NCBI GenBank assembly: GCA_009823505.1
Contig: VZQC01005558.1
Location: forward strand, 55,566-119,565
DNA from: Rhizomys pruinosus
Lineage: Eukaryota > Chordata > Mammalia > Rodentia > Spalacidae
Direction: 5' to 3'
Length of the DNA: 64,000 bases
Shown here: positions 1 to 10,199 of the stretch, in pieces
Position numbering within the stretch: the first letter of the stretch is position 1
Layout: each line of letters opens with the position of its first letter
The notes under the pieces: generated by a model
Told to the model about the DNA's origin: nothing
Databases searched by the model: none
Seen by the model: only the letters and a program-made list of their open reading frames with translations
Made by a program: the position numbers and the translations under genes

Positions 1-612
1 TGCTAGAATCCACAATGAGGGATACCATTTGTCATTTGTTTTTCTGGGACTGTTGTTACTCTACTCGCAGCATGTCTTCTAGTTCCATCTATTTACCTGC
101 AAAGTTCATGATGTCATCTTTCTTTCTGCGCATAGAACTCCATTGTGTAGATGCACCACATTTTCTCCTATCACTCATTGGTTAGGGGCACTTGGGTTGG
201 TTCCATTTCTTCGACTAGTGTGAAGAGAGCTGCCAAAATAACATAGATGTCTTGCATCTTTGAGGTAGGATGAGTCTTGTGGGGTAGAAACCCAGGAGTG
301 GTATGGCTGGGTCAGGTGGTTAGGTCATTTTCAGCAGTCTTTTAAGGTTTCACACTGCTTTCCACATGGTTGTATGAGTTTTACACTCCCACCAGCATGG
401 GATGAGTGTTCCTTGCTCCACAACCTCTCCAGCATTTGGTGTTCTTTTGTTTTCCTTGATCTTAGCTAATCTTATCCAGGATGAGATAATATCTTAAAGT
501 GGTTTTTAATTTGCATTTCCTAATTATTAACAATGTTGAACACTTTTTAAGATGTTTTTCAGTTTCAGCCATCTTTATTTCTACTTGGAAACCCTCTGTT
601 GCACCGTACTAG
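1..612 (-). mobile_element. L1 fragment, end of ORF2, antisense
   Basis: Read on the minus strand this is the C-terminal part of an L1 ORF2, matching the better preserved copies at 47.3, 52.8 and 61 kb in this window (tracts for GKWMEL, the 'IPLLGIYP'-like block and 'YTMEFYAA'). Many indels and stops break the frame. The 3' end runs off the left edge and the 5' end is truncated near 612, where it abuts the provirus. It occupies the place where the provirus 3' LTR would be expected. Confidence 0.88.
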
Positions 613-644
613 TTACTAGCCCTTACTTCCCATCTCTGAGTAGG

Positions 645-1264
645 TTATTTGTTTTCCTTGTTTGATTTGTGAGGAGTGTGGAGATTAATTTTGGATTTAA
701 TAAATGCTCTATACAGATGGGGGGTCCTGTATATTAATTTTAGACTGGTTATTTTGGATTTGGAACAGGCTTCTTGGGCTGTGAACACTCTCCAACCTGT
801 AAGAGCAGAATCTGAAACCACCATAAGTATCAGCTTCCTGCAAACACAGTCCTTGTTAAGATGGGGGAAACAGATAAAGGGTGCCTGGGAGGTAGTGGTG
901 GAATTAGGAAACACAGTAACTGTGATTGCTTTACTACAGCCTTGCAAAGGACAGTTGCTGGTTCCAATTACCTGATTTCTTCCCTCCCAAGTTTCTCTGA
1001 CAAAAATCACCAGACATGGGTCCAGGTCAGACGTCTGTTCTCAGGCTGGGAAGAGATAGAGTTAGTTTGAACTATTATCAGAGCAGCTAAAAGGATGGCA
1101 GACAGGAGTGCAGAGGGGGGGACACATGGATTTTGCAGAAGTGAGGAGTTGTTCAAGTTTCTTCCAGAGTGACAGGCATGCCATCTTTTTGGTTGGCGGG
1201 GATAAATCTGACATTTCTGGCCAGAATCCAAATGGGTCTTGAACAATCCTGTGGGAAGATGCAA
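645..1264 (-). pseudogene. env leader-like remnant of the provirus
   Basis: Two overlapping minus-strand open frames (1264-1007, 85 aa; 1010-645, 121 aa) lie directly after integrase, where env begins in betaretroviruses. The first holds a hydrophobic run (about residues 52-66, LLSAILLAALIIVQ) that could be an env signal peptide; the second, in another frame, is Cys-containing and ends in a basic tail. No surface or transmembrane subunit, fusion peptide or heptad region can be recognised, so most of env is missing. The assignment rests on position and the hydrophobic segment; it could also be read-through integrase tail plus noncoding sequence. Confidence 0.4.
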
Positions 1265-1695
1265 GCAAAGCCCCTCCCAGTTGTTAACAGTGGATCAGGT
1301 CCTTTCCACTGATTGTCTAAGAGGTCTTTCCATCTGACCAGTATTTGAAGAACAGTGCTTGGTGTCTGCCAATGTTTGACTATGGTTGGGTATTTTGAAT
1401 CCCTGTAAATGTTAAAGAGGTTTAGATTTGCCAATGCCATGGCCAGATGGATGTTAGGAGGGTATTTCCCTACCTTTTGTTTTAATAACTGATTTTTTTA
1501 GGACCTGATGGGTCCGTTCTATGATGCCTTGTCCCTGTGAGTTATGAGGGATACCTGTATGATGTGCAATATTCCATAATTGACAAAATGATTTAAAGCG
1601 AGAACTAGCAAATGCTGGCCCATTGTCTGTTTTAATCTGGGAATGCCCATGGTAGCAAAGGTAGAAAGTAGGTGGGCAGTGAGGTTCTTGATATT
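1153..1695 (-). pseudogene. Integrase remnant (catalytic core and C-terminal domain)
   Basis: The minus strand around 1630-1500 encodes a retroviral integrase core: the second catalytic Asp in 'KTDNGPAF' (codon 1627-1625) and the catalytic Glu in 'QGIIER' (codon 1519-1517) are in the same frame with exactly 35 residues between them, the DX35E signature. The open frame 1440-1153 (95 aa) carries the C-terminal DNA-binding domain with 'QWKGPDPLL' and 'GRGFACIFPQD', typical of betaretroviral integrases. Core and C-terminal domain are in different frames, so at least one frameshift separates them. The N-terminal HHCC zinc domain and the first catalytic Asp are missing through the pol deletion. Confidence 0.85.
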
Positions 1696-2000
1696 TAAGG
1701 CTAGCAGAGGGGTGTTAGCTGGGATAGCAGAGGCAAGGGGGAGACCCCCTCTGCGGAGACCCCCATATATGCATAGTTCTGTTAACGGCTTTCAGATCTT
1801 GTAAGAGATACCAACCTCCTGTTGCCTTTTTTATGACAAACACAGGCGTGTTCTAGGGACTTTGAGATGGACAGATGCGTCCCAGTGAAAATTGTTCCTT
1901 GACTAAGTCTTAGAGAGATTGTAATTTCTCTCCTGGTAAGGGCCACTGCTCAATCCAGACTGGATCATCTGACTTCCAGCCCAGATGAGGGGGAGCATAT
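1696..2000 (-). pseudogene. Reverse transcriptase N-terminal remnant
   Basis: The end of the 2131-1910 minus frame has the usual start of betaretroviral RT ('VWIEQWPLPGEKL'). After a stop, the next stretch has the fingers motif 'LQDLKAVN' (1804-1781). Soon after this the sequence passes into integrase near 1695. The palm domain with the catalytic YxDD, the connection, RNase H and the integrase N-terminus are therefore deleted. The enzyme would be inactive even without its stops. Confidence 0.8.
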
Positions 2001-2059
2001 TCTGTAGTGACCCTCAGGATTGGGGGTGCTTTTTGCTGAGATGATGGAGACATTTTTCC

Positions 2060-2460
2060 CCCAGTTAAATGGTCTGTCTGGACATGGTTGCTCTCATTTG
2101 GAGTGGCAATAACCACATCCAAAGCCTCCAAAATATCTTGCCCTAGCAGAGTGATATTATTGGTTGCTATTAATGGGCAAATCTGACCGTATTTCCATCA
2201 GGGTCTTCCCAGGTGTAAACATTTTTAGTTATGTAAGGCTGTGAGGGCCCTCTTATCCCTAGAAGTTTAGATCTTGGGAGCAAGGGCCAGTCAGGGGGGT
2301 GTTTATTGCTGTTTTATAATGTTTCTATCTGCCCCCATATCTATCAAACATTTAAAAGACATCACCCCAATTTTAATCATCAGTGCAGTATGTGAGCTTT
2401 CTGAAATAGGTGCTGCCCAGAGGGCGTGCACTGACTCTTTTTCCCTCTTTTTTTCCCTGG
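2060..2460 (-). pseudogene. Retroviral aspartic protease remnant
   Basis: The minus strand encodes a protease-like segment with the active-site loop read as D-M-G-A-D (2341-2327), where functional retroviral proteases have D-T/S-G-A. A stop follows a few codons later. The C-terminal part ('LLGQDILEALDVV'-like, about 2150-2100) fits the Gly-Arg/Gln-Asp motif of the family and leads into RT. A Thr-to-Met change at the catalytic loop plus stops mark it as dead. Order (after nucleocapsid, before RT) supports the call. Confidence 0.75.
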
Positions 2461-2527
2461 GCCAGGGGCTGCCCACCTAGGAGTTTAAAGGTGGCAATTT
2501 TTTCCCATCTTTATCATAGTTTGAGTG

Positions 2528-2665
2528 GCAATCTTTCCTCCAATGATATCCTTTTTAACACTGGGGGCAGAGAACACATGGTGGGCATTCAGGAGGCTGT
2601 CTGGGAGAGACTGGTGCTTTTGGGCACTGTCTTTTCTGATGACCTCTGTCTCCACAGTTAAAACA
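2528..2665 (-). pseudogene. Gag nucleocapsid remnant with two CCHC zinc knuckles
   Basis: Knuckle 1 is CFNCGDRGHQKRQC (2665-2624), a perfect CX2CX4HX4C. Knuckle 2 (2569-2528) keeps the same Cys/His spacing but its fourth internal position is a TAA stop. Two knuckles are normal in betaretroviral nucleocapsid, which binds packaged genomic RNA. The segment follows capsid in the 3067-2555 frame. Confidence 0.88.
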
Positions 2666-3512
2666 TTTCTCATTTGTGGTGACAGCAGCCACAAAGGCTT
2701 GAGCTAGGTAATTAGCTTTGTGGGAGGCTGTGCCCACATCCTGAGTTGCCACTATCCATCTGTCATAATGGTCATCTTTTAAGCTCTGGCACACTTGTTT
2801 GCATTCTGAATTCATTCCCTCCCGAACAATATTTCTAAGGAGTATCTCTCTGGCTGCAAAGTTGGGGATGCTTCTCTCTAGACTGCTTTTAGTTCCTAAG
2901 ATAAAGTCAGACTGGGGTTCCTCAGGTTTTTGCCTACGAAATAATGAGGTACTGGCCTGGGATTCAGTGGGTGGTGTAATTCGATCCCAGGCCTGTAGGG
3001 AGCAAAGGTGGACCTGGTCAAAGTACCCTGGGACCAGTCCTGCTTGTGCTAAAATTTCCTTCTCCAAAGAGCTGTTCCTAACTCCAGTCTATGTTAGGTT
3101 GCCCTTGATTTCTCTGAACCTGTTGGAGACATTCATCTCTGTACAGTAATTCCCATTGTAAAAATAGTGGACCTGGGAGTGAAGATCTGCAAATATTTCT
3201 CCAGTCCTGTGGAATGTTAAGAGAAGCGCAACAGCTCTGGAGAATGGACTTTGTCCATGGTGCCTGGACACCATCCTCTCTGACTGCTTGCCTGAGTTCT
3301 TTCAACTCACTTGCCTGGTATGGGTACCAGTTTAGAGGGCGACTCCGAGTCAGAGCTAAATTAACAGGGAACACCTGTAATTGAAGATTCGGGATAACCC
3401 GAATCTGGCACAGTTTTTCTGTAGCAGAGAGGGAAGAGGTTGAGGGTGAAGGTGTTTCTGGCCCCTTGACAGGGAGTGGCTGATAATTAGGGGAAAGGTT
3501 AAGGCTACCCAC
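2666..3512 (-). pseudogene. Gag capsid remnant, two frames
   Basis: Frame 3512-3078 (144 aa) carries a Pro-rich linker, then a capsid N-terminal domain ('KELRQAVREDGVQAPWT', with 'WRNICRSSLPG' further on). Frame 3067-2555 (170 aa) continues with the C-terminal capsid domain: an 'EEPQSDFI' stretch at the place of the major homology region, then helices up to 'AFVAAV', then nucleocapsid. The two frames are offset, so a frameshift lies near 3070. The organisation matches betaretroviral capsid. Confidence 0.82.
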
Positions 3513-3541
3513 TTGGATGTTTTTATTGTCCTGTTCTATTT

Positions 3542-3943
3542 TTACTGGGTCTGAAGCTTGGGGCTTTCAGAGGGAATTTTATTGGGGTTCTCAAAGGGAG
3601 TTTTAGCAGGTTCCTGGGAGGAGGGTGTCTGTGATTTAATTTTGTTGTTTTCCTTTCCTGGCATGGTTTGGTGAGAAGGTCCTAAGCATTGTCTCACTGC
3701 AGCTAGTAGTAGCAAGAACGTGAGAGATGCCCAAGCATTTTCTTGCTGTCTAGCTTTCTGTGCCACATACATCCAGGATTCTGAACTCCATAAGTCTGCA
3801 GGGGACATCCACAGGGCAATATTAAGAGTCTCACTCCAAAAGGAGGCAGATTCCTGTGTGGAAATTTTAACTCCTCGACTCTTAAGGAGCATTTTTATTT
3901 TCTTAGCCTGTGAGTCCTTTCAGCATGTCTGTTTGTTACCCAT
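3542..3943 (-). pseudogene. Gag matrix remnant with premature stop at codon 8
   Basis: The first ATG (3943-3941) starts M-G-N-K-Q-T-C, a Met-Gly start of the kind that is N-myristoylated in Gag proteins. Codon 8 is TGA. The same frame is open again to 3542, with an internal Met at codon 18 (3892) giving 116 aa of matrix-like sequence followed by a Lys/Pro/Ser-rich linker. A frameshift near 3530 separates it from capsid. Confidence 0.78.
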
Positions 3944-3945
3944 GA

Positions 3946-4122
3946 TAAAGAGAGATAGGAAAGGCTAGTGGTTAGGGAAAGAGACAGTTCAAAAGACTAA
4001 CCTCATGGGAAGAGATGTGCCAAGCTGGCTGTATAGAGGACAGAAACTTATAAAAAGAGATAGGAAATGTTAGTGGTTAGGGAAAGAGACAGTGCAAAAG
4101 ACTAACCTCATGGGAAGAGAGA
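3946..4122. repeat. Direct duplication in the provirus leader
   Basis: A block of about 70 bp containing 'tagtggttagggaaagagac' occurs at about 3946-4013 and again at about 4056-4122, offset 105 bp, with a few mismatches. It lies between the primer-binding site and gag, where packaging signals normally sit. Confidence 0.8.
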
Positions 4123-4287
4123 ATTTCATGGTGATGTACCATAGCTGGTCATGACTACCCTGGTTAGGGGTGGTATCTCCTTGTCTCTACAGTAAAACCC
4201 TCCAAGATTTCCCTCACATGGGGGAAATCAGGCGCTTAAGGGAGAGCCCAAGAAATACCTTGTTTCCTTCTTCCTTTGGTGGAAAGT

Positions 4288-4310
4288 CGAGCCACACATT
4301 CTGGGTGCCA
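4288..4310 (-). other. Retroviral primer-binding site, tRNA-Lys type
   Basis: On the minus strand the sequence begins TGGCACCC immediately 3' of the LTR with a 2-nt spacer and continues to GTGGCTCG. It most resembles the tRNA-Lys(1,2) type primer-binding site used by HERV-K-like elements, with a G-to-A change and a short insertion. A degenerate match to another tRNA is possible. Confidence 0.6.
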
Positions 4311-4312
4311 GT

Positions 4313-4761
4313 TGTCGCTTGTTGTTGTCTTTGTTCAATGTCTGTGTCAAGCATGAATGCATTCCACATGCTTTCCTTCCCTTCTTGGCTCAGCTCCAGG
4401 ACTTGTCTCCTGCCTCTTGGCTGACAGTCTCTAGGCTAAGTTCCTGCAAGAAAGGGGGAGGGAAACCCACAGGAGATTACCCATGGAAATGAATGGACTC
4501 ACACGCAGAGCCGGGGAGGATAGGAACTCCATTTATTTTCTGTCAGTGAGGTCTATATATTCAAGACTACTGCGCTTTGGGCAAGGAAGTGGGGAGCAGG
4601 TGTAACGGAGGGGTGAACCAACTTGGTTCTAATCGGGGGGCTGCAGAGCTCCGGTTTGTGCAACAGGTAACTATAGGTGTGACATTTTGCTCAGTGCCTC
4701 AAGGGAAGGGGCCTGGAACTTTGCAGAGATAGGAGTGGGGTGGGGTTACCTGGTCTCTACA
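4313..4761 (-). repeat. 5' LTR of the provirus
   Basis: The minus-strand sequence starts TGTAGAGACC (4761) and ends GCGACA (4313), giving the TG...CA ends of an LTR, about 449 bp. It contains a TATA-like 'gaatatataga' near 4562-4552 and an AATAAA on the same strand near 4537-4532. The left end abuts the primer-binding site. No partner LTR is in the window. Confidence 0.78.
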
Positions 4762-5057
4762 AATTCTTAAAGACAGATACCAGCCCAGGCTATTATAGCC
4801 AGCAAAACTATCAGGTGTAATTGAAGGAGAGAATGGAAAATATTCCACGATAAAAATGCATTTAAGAAACCTACAACCATTAAGTCAGCTCTACCAATGA
4901 TGCTATAAAAATGCAACACAGTGAAGATAAGGGTAAACACACCCAAGAGAAGACATTGAACAAATAAACAACTGCAGAATAGTCAGCCAAAGGAGCCCAG
5001 TGAAAGCACCATGAGAACCTAACAGGTATTAACAAATGCTGGTCACTAATAACTCCA

Positions 5058-5178
5058 TGCATGGCTGATGCATGCCTTTAATCCCAGAACTTGGGAGGCA
5101 GAGGCAGGTGTATCTCTGTGAGTTCAAGGCAAGTCTGGTCTACAGAGTGAGTTCTAGGACAACTGGAGCTACAGGGAG

Positions 5179-5180
<2 letters not shown>
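5058..5180 (+). mobile_element. B1 SINE
   Basis: 7SL-derived B1 with 'cctttaatcccag', 'ggcagaggcagg' and 'ctacagggagatcc' blocks, inserted into the L1 at 'taataactc'. Its tail is replaced by the microsatellite that follows. Confidence 0.9.

Positions 5181-5263
<83 letters not shown>
5181..5263 (+). repeat. (TC)n(CA)n compound microsatellite
   Basis: About 24 TC units followed by about 16 CA units at the 3' end of the B1. Confidence 0.97.
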
Positions 5264-5266
<3 letters not shown>

Positions 5267-6838
5267 TAATGGTCTCAACTCCCCAGTAAAAAGACACAGA
5301 TTAAATGACTAGATTAGATAAAAACAACACTAATCTTCTTCCTGCCTCCAAGAAATGTACCTCACCATCAATGATAAACACCACTTTATGGTAAAAGAAT
5401 GGCAAAGGTATTCCAAGCAAATAGAACCAAGAAATAAGCTATTCTAATATCTGATAAAAATAGACTCCAAGATAAAACTAGTCAGAAGAGATAGGGAAAG
5501 ACATTTCATACTCATTAGAGGAAAATTCCACCAAGGAAATATTACAATCCTCAACATATATGCACCAAACACAGGGACACTCAACCTCATAAAAGAAACC
5601 CACTTAGATCTAAAATCAAAGATTGACTGCGACAATGGGTGAGCTTCAATACCCCCCTCTTACCAACAGAGAGCTCATCTAGACAAAACAAAAACCCCTA
5701 GAGTTAAATGACATCATAAATCATATGGGCCTAGCAGACATCTACAGAATAGTCCACCCAAACACAATGGAATAGTATTTAGCTGTTAAGATAAACACAA
5801 TTATGAAGCAATTATCCTGAATGAGGTAACCCAAACTCAGAAAGATAAATATTACATGTTGTCTCTCATACGTAGATGCTAACTTTGAATCTTTAGATAT
5901 GCATGTTTTAATTGGAAAACCCTTTAATAAATGGCCATGGTGTGAGGAGAAGCTTCCTGGGCCTGGGAGGAGAGAGAGAATTCACTTATATGGGGGGAAA
6001 ATATTAGAGAAGGAATGGTCAAATGGACTGGGTAATAGGCAGGAAGGACAGAGGAGAGAGTAGGAGAAAAGTCAACTAACACTAAAGGCCTTTAGAAAAA
6101 GTCATATGGAAACCTATCACTATAGAAACTTTTTAAAGTATACACATATACATTATAAAAAGAGATTATAAGGAGTTACCTTATAATGGGGGCATTGTCC
6201 CAACTAGACACCATAGGCTTGCAAAATAAAAGCCCAATGCCAGGAATGGACTTCTTCTTTTGAAGCTGTGGATCATAGACCCTCAGATAATACTGGCCAT
6301 TGCACCTGCTCTTGCTTACTCATCCGAACCTGATCCCATTGTTAAAGACACTACATATATGAACTGTAGAACAAACAAGGAGATATCATGTTGGTACTGA
6401 TCTCAAAGCTTCATTTTTGCTGGCTAGCTTTCATAGTGCTAGAAGGTGCTCTGCATACTACTAGAAGAGAAATGTAAGTATTGACCTTATGCAGCTGTGA
6501 ATCCTGCAAGTGATATGGCAAGATATTCCCACTGATGCAATAGGCTTGAATGTTACAGGAGTAACCAACCTCTTTCTGATTGGATTTAATGATCTGGTTC
6601 ATAAAATGGAGCCCATACGTGACACTGATATAAGGCTTAGGAATCTGAGGCTAGACAGGTCACAGGCCATAGAGGAGAGCCTACTACTAATATTCTGCTA
6701 AATGAACATGGTATCAAACCAACTCCTAATGACTTATTGTTATATCCATAGATGTGATCTCAAAGCATAAGGTGAAGGGTCATTAAGGAAGACACCTGAT
6801 CTTAAGCTCTGGCCTGCACATTTGGACACATGGATATA

Positions 6839-6839
<1 letters not shown>

Positions 6840-6885
<46 letters not shown>
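6840..6885 (+). repeat. (AC)n microsatellite
   Basis: Uninterrupted AC dinucleotides at the 3' end of the L1 3' UTR. Confidence 0.97.
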
Positions 6886-6886
<1 letters not shown>

Positions 6887-7587
6887 TACTTAACAAAAGG
6901 AGTAGTCTAAGAAAAAAATGGATTACTGAAGGAAGTTATGAGTTCCATTCTTAAGGCCAAGCCAAACAAATCAGGGACATTTCTTAGAGAGGGGATATGA
7001 GTGAAGAGGTAGGTGGAATCAGGAATATTTCTCCTTTAAAAAAAATCTTAGATTCCTAATTTTTTTCCATTTTTACAAGTGAGAATCAAAACCCATAAAA
7101 AACTTGTGGTCAGATATTACATAATGTGAGGATTCCTCCCTTTCCTAAGTTATGATAGTTGCATAGTTCTTTTATAATATTGAATTTTATGAAGGAGGGA
7201 CAAGAGGTATATCCTCTGAGTCTGAACACATAGGGATGTAAGAAGCCACCAAAACTGATACAGATCAGATAAGAACTAAAAAGAGCAAATTATGGGAAAA
7301 TGTCAAGTCTGATGATATAGAATGTTTTAGCCCAAGAAATACACAGTGTTTGAATCCCCAGGTCCCATCCAGTACACTGTTCATTGAAAGGACTGAAGAA
7401 GTATAACTGAAAAAATGATCAGACTCTGCACAGGTTTATTGTTGATTTGACTTTTAATGGATGAGGATTGTCCATTAGAAGAAACAAATGGCTAATAGCT
7501 AAAGATGCTTAGAAATATTATTAATACCCATGTTTGTTAAAAATTAATCTCTAACAATCTACAGGATTTTTTTGTCTTTCCTGGTGA

Positions 7588-7591
<4 letters not shown>
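6886..7591. other. Unique AT-rich sequence
   Basis: No repeat family or coding frame recognised. Confidence 0.5.

Positions 7592-7631
<40 letters not shown>
7592..7631 (+). repeat. (GT)n microsatellite
   Basis: About 20 uninterrupted GT units; the overlapping Cys-Val open frames are artefacts of this array. Confidence 0.97.
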
Positions 7632-7634
<3 letters not shown>

Positions 7635-9892
7635 CCCATTTTCCCTTAGTGGTGGTCTTAATGGGAACAATTGGTCTTTCTGTTCTGATACTGAATTTTC
7701 AAGAAAGCACAGACTCAGTTATACAAAACACAGTACTGGCAGATGGTCCCTCAATCTCACTGTCTTCCAATACACATGGAACTAAATCTGCATCCACTCT
7801 GGTAAATTTCCACACAAGGAACATTCTGGGAGTCTTGTAGCACGTGATGGCAGCACTTGTGCTTACCTCTGACTTGTTGGTTATGTTATTCACTGTGTTT
7901 CACATAATGGCTCCCTATTTCAAGCACAGCTCTGTATTAGGTGCTCATAATCTATGTGTGGAAAAAAGATAAACTTATTCAACAAAGTAGCAAAAGACAA
8001 AACTGAGGGCTGCAAATAATATTTTAAGTCTCCATAAATGATGTTGGTTTGAAATAGCTGGAGGTCTCTAAGGAAGACAGTTCTTTATTGTGGACTGTGT
8101 AGACATAACTTGACTAGCTATAGAAGACACAGGCCTCATGGGGTTAAGAAGGGAGAATGAGAAAGAACTTTTACCAGCTGTTGGGGTGCCTAGGACAATG
8201 TGGGAATGGTGAGTTATGGCTCTACTGGGATGACCTTCCAAAGGCTGCTTCGGCATCAACTTGTGGTCAGTGAAAAGACTGTGCACCAACATGACAGGGT
8301 AAAGCAGTACTTTAGGGAGAAGAATTTGAGTTTATGATAGTTGTTTAATTTTCTATTCTGGCTGCCTACAAAATACATGCTGCTAATAGGCAGGGAATTA
8401 TGAGAAGACTAAATTCTTATTCAAAAAGATTTTGTTTTGTGAAAGAGGTGAATTTGGGGTTAACTGCTTAAGGAACTCAAGAAAATTCCAGAAAGAGTAA
8501 ATCAGCTGGTTAGACTGCTGAGCCAGCTCTGTGGACCCCACCTCCTTCTCCTATTCTGCAGGTAAGGTTCGTGTCCCAACTTCCCACCATCCTCCCTGTC
8601 TTCAGGAGCATCTTGAAACTTTCATGATCCTAAGTAGTTATTTAACGAGTCGCATCATCAGCAAGGTCTTATGTCTTACATCTGCAGTCTGGTATTTCTA
8701 TCAGGTTGTTTAAATTTTTAAGCTACCTGAAACCTCTAGTTCTGGAATTTAATAATTAAGGTTGGCAGCTTTTGCTTTTCTGAAAAAAAAAGAAATATTT
8801 CAAAGTTGTCTACCTAAAAAGTAGTGACAAAGCAATAGAGCCTTGTAGAATATGAATCTCACTTGGTTCGCAGCATGGCCCTTGGAGGCAGTTGGGGATT
8901 ATTAGTGTTGGTGAGAGGAAAAGTCGAAATCCAGAGTGGGTGTTCTGTTGGGTAATTACAGGGGAATGGGGCTAGGCCCCTTATTCCCAATTTTAATGCA
9001 CCAGACTCTCCTACAAATGCTATGTTAATTGCATGTGGTGTTTAGTATCAGTTTAAACTGCTCATATGTTTTCCTTCCTTATTATGAAATGGAGGCTATA
9101 CTCATTCTTTGATTTTAGGAATTGCATTAAAATGCAAATATTATATCAACTTAAATGTAGTAATTCTATATAGGTAAGTCTTACTAGTATAGCTATCCTT
9201 GAATCAAATAGTTTTTAAAGAGAGATCCCCTAAAGAGAGTTTCTTGATGTAGCTTTTTAGAGAAAATAGAAAAAAAAAATAAGCTTTTCTGAGAATCTGT
9301 CATACAGTTAAAGATGTCAGAAAGAGTCTTTGGAATAAGGATTGCTGCCATCAGGAATGATTTGAAAGTACAAAACCAATTTTAGAAGTCATTTCACTTA
9401 AAATGTTAAAGAGACATAAGTTTGCAATGCTTGAATCATTTTGCAAAGGTCTTACCTGGTGTTTTACTTAGCTCAGGAAGAAAATAGATGTTTCATCTCA
9501 CAGCTGACCTCACACATAGCTGACTAAGAGATTTTTTAAAGCAGTGTCATTTAAAGGTTATCCCCCTCCAGATTAGAATGCACACAGACATGTGAACACA
9601 CATAGACACATATGCACTTGTCTCTGGCTGTCCATCCATCCATCTCTATTTTTTTATCATGACATATAGTTTGCACTTAGACTAACACAACCTGTAAAAA
9701 CTACTAGTACATGGTCTACATTTTTGGTTTAAAAGTTATTTAAACACATATATAAATATTCAAGTTATTAATGGATGTACCTCTTATTTATATGAGAACT
9801 GCATTAATCACAGGAGAGTTAGATGATGCTAAAGGACAGTGTTTTAAGGGAGGGAAATAGAGATTTTTACAACATTCAGGGAGAGTTATGAT
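7632..9892. other. Unique noncoding sequence
   Basis: No gene recognised. Short open frames (up to 82 aa) lack homology that I can recognise and lack codon structure. A short MIR-like tract may lie near 7905-7960. Confidence 0.5.
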
Positions 9893-9916
9893 CTGTGTGT
9901 GTGTGTGTGTGTGTGT
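9893..9916 (+). repeat. (TG)n microsatellite
   Basis: Twelve TG units. Confidence 0.95.
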
Positions 9917-10008
9917 TATCTGTATAATTACTAGAAGACATCATCAAAGCACTGTGGGAGAAGAAGCCAAGGAAGTGTGGAAAAAGGGAAGGGCCATATG
10001 CAAAGTTC

Positions 10009-10199
10009 AGTTTCATTTTCTTTCTTTCTTTCTTTTTTGGTCTTTTCCAGTCAGGGTCTCTCTGTAGCTCCAGCTGGCCTGGAACTCACTTTGTAGGCCA
10101 GGCTGGCCTTGAACTCACAAAGATCTGCCTGCCTCTGCCTCCCAAGTGCTAGGATTAAAGGTGTGTGCCACCACGCCCGGCTTAGTTTCATTTTCTTTC
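10009..10199 (-). mobile_element. B1 SINE with target-site duplication
   Basis: Antisense B1 (10025-10183) from the T-rich tail through 'gccaggctggccttgaactc' to 'caccacgcccggct'. It is flanked by the 16-bp direct repeat 'agtttcattttctttc' at 10009-10024 and 10184-10199. Confidence 0.95.

Larger units (their letters stand above)
613..4761 (-). mobile_element. Broken ERVK/betaretrovirus-like provirus with a single LTR
   Basis: Minus-strand order from high to low coordinate: LTR, primer-binding site, leader, gag (matrix, capsid, two-knuckle nucleocapsid), protease, RT N-terminus, integrase, env-leader-like segment. All genes are broken by frameshifts, stops and at least one large pol deletion. 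The gag and integrase sequence types fit class II (betaretrovirus/IAP/ERVK) elements. There is no 3' LTR; the 3' end stops near 613 against an L1. It is a relic that cannot encode a working virus. Confidence 0.85.
4764..6838 (+). mobile_element. Old L1 (Lx-like) with internal deletion
   Basis: 4764-5060 resembles the ORF1/ORF2 junction; 5266-5760 is the ORF2 endonuclease domain (the 'KETHLDLKSK'-like region and the 'LADIYRIVHP' block), degraded by stops. At about 5760 the sequence jumps to the ORF2 C-terminal region ('aatggaatagtatttagctg') and then a long 3' UTR to about 6838. The 3' UTR is homologous over several hundred bp to 56.9-57.76 kb. The missing middle would include RT. A B1 and dinucleotide arrays sit inside at 5060-5263. 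Confidence 0.75.

Noticed and set aside
7588..7840. Cys-Val-rich frames, and similar ones at 5072-5278, 25173-25441 and 25428-25725
   Set aside because: Products of dinucleotide arrays.
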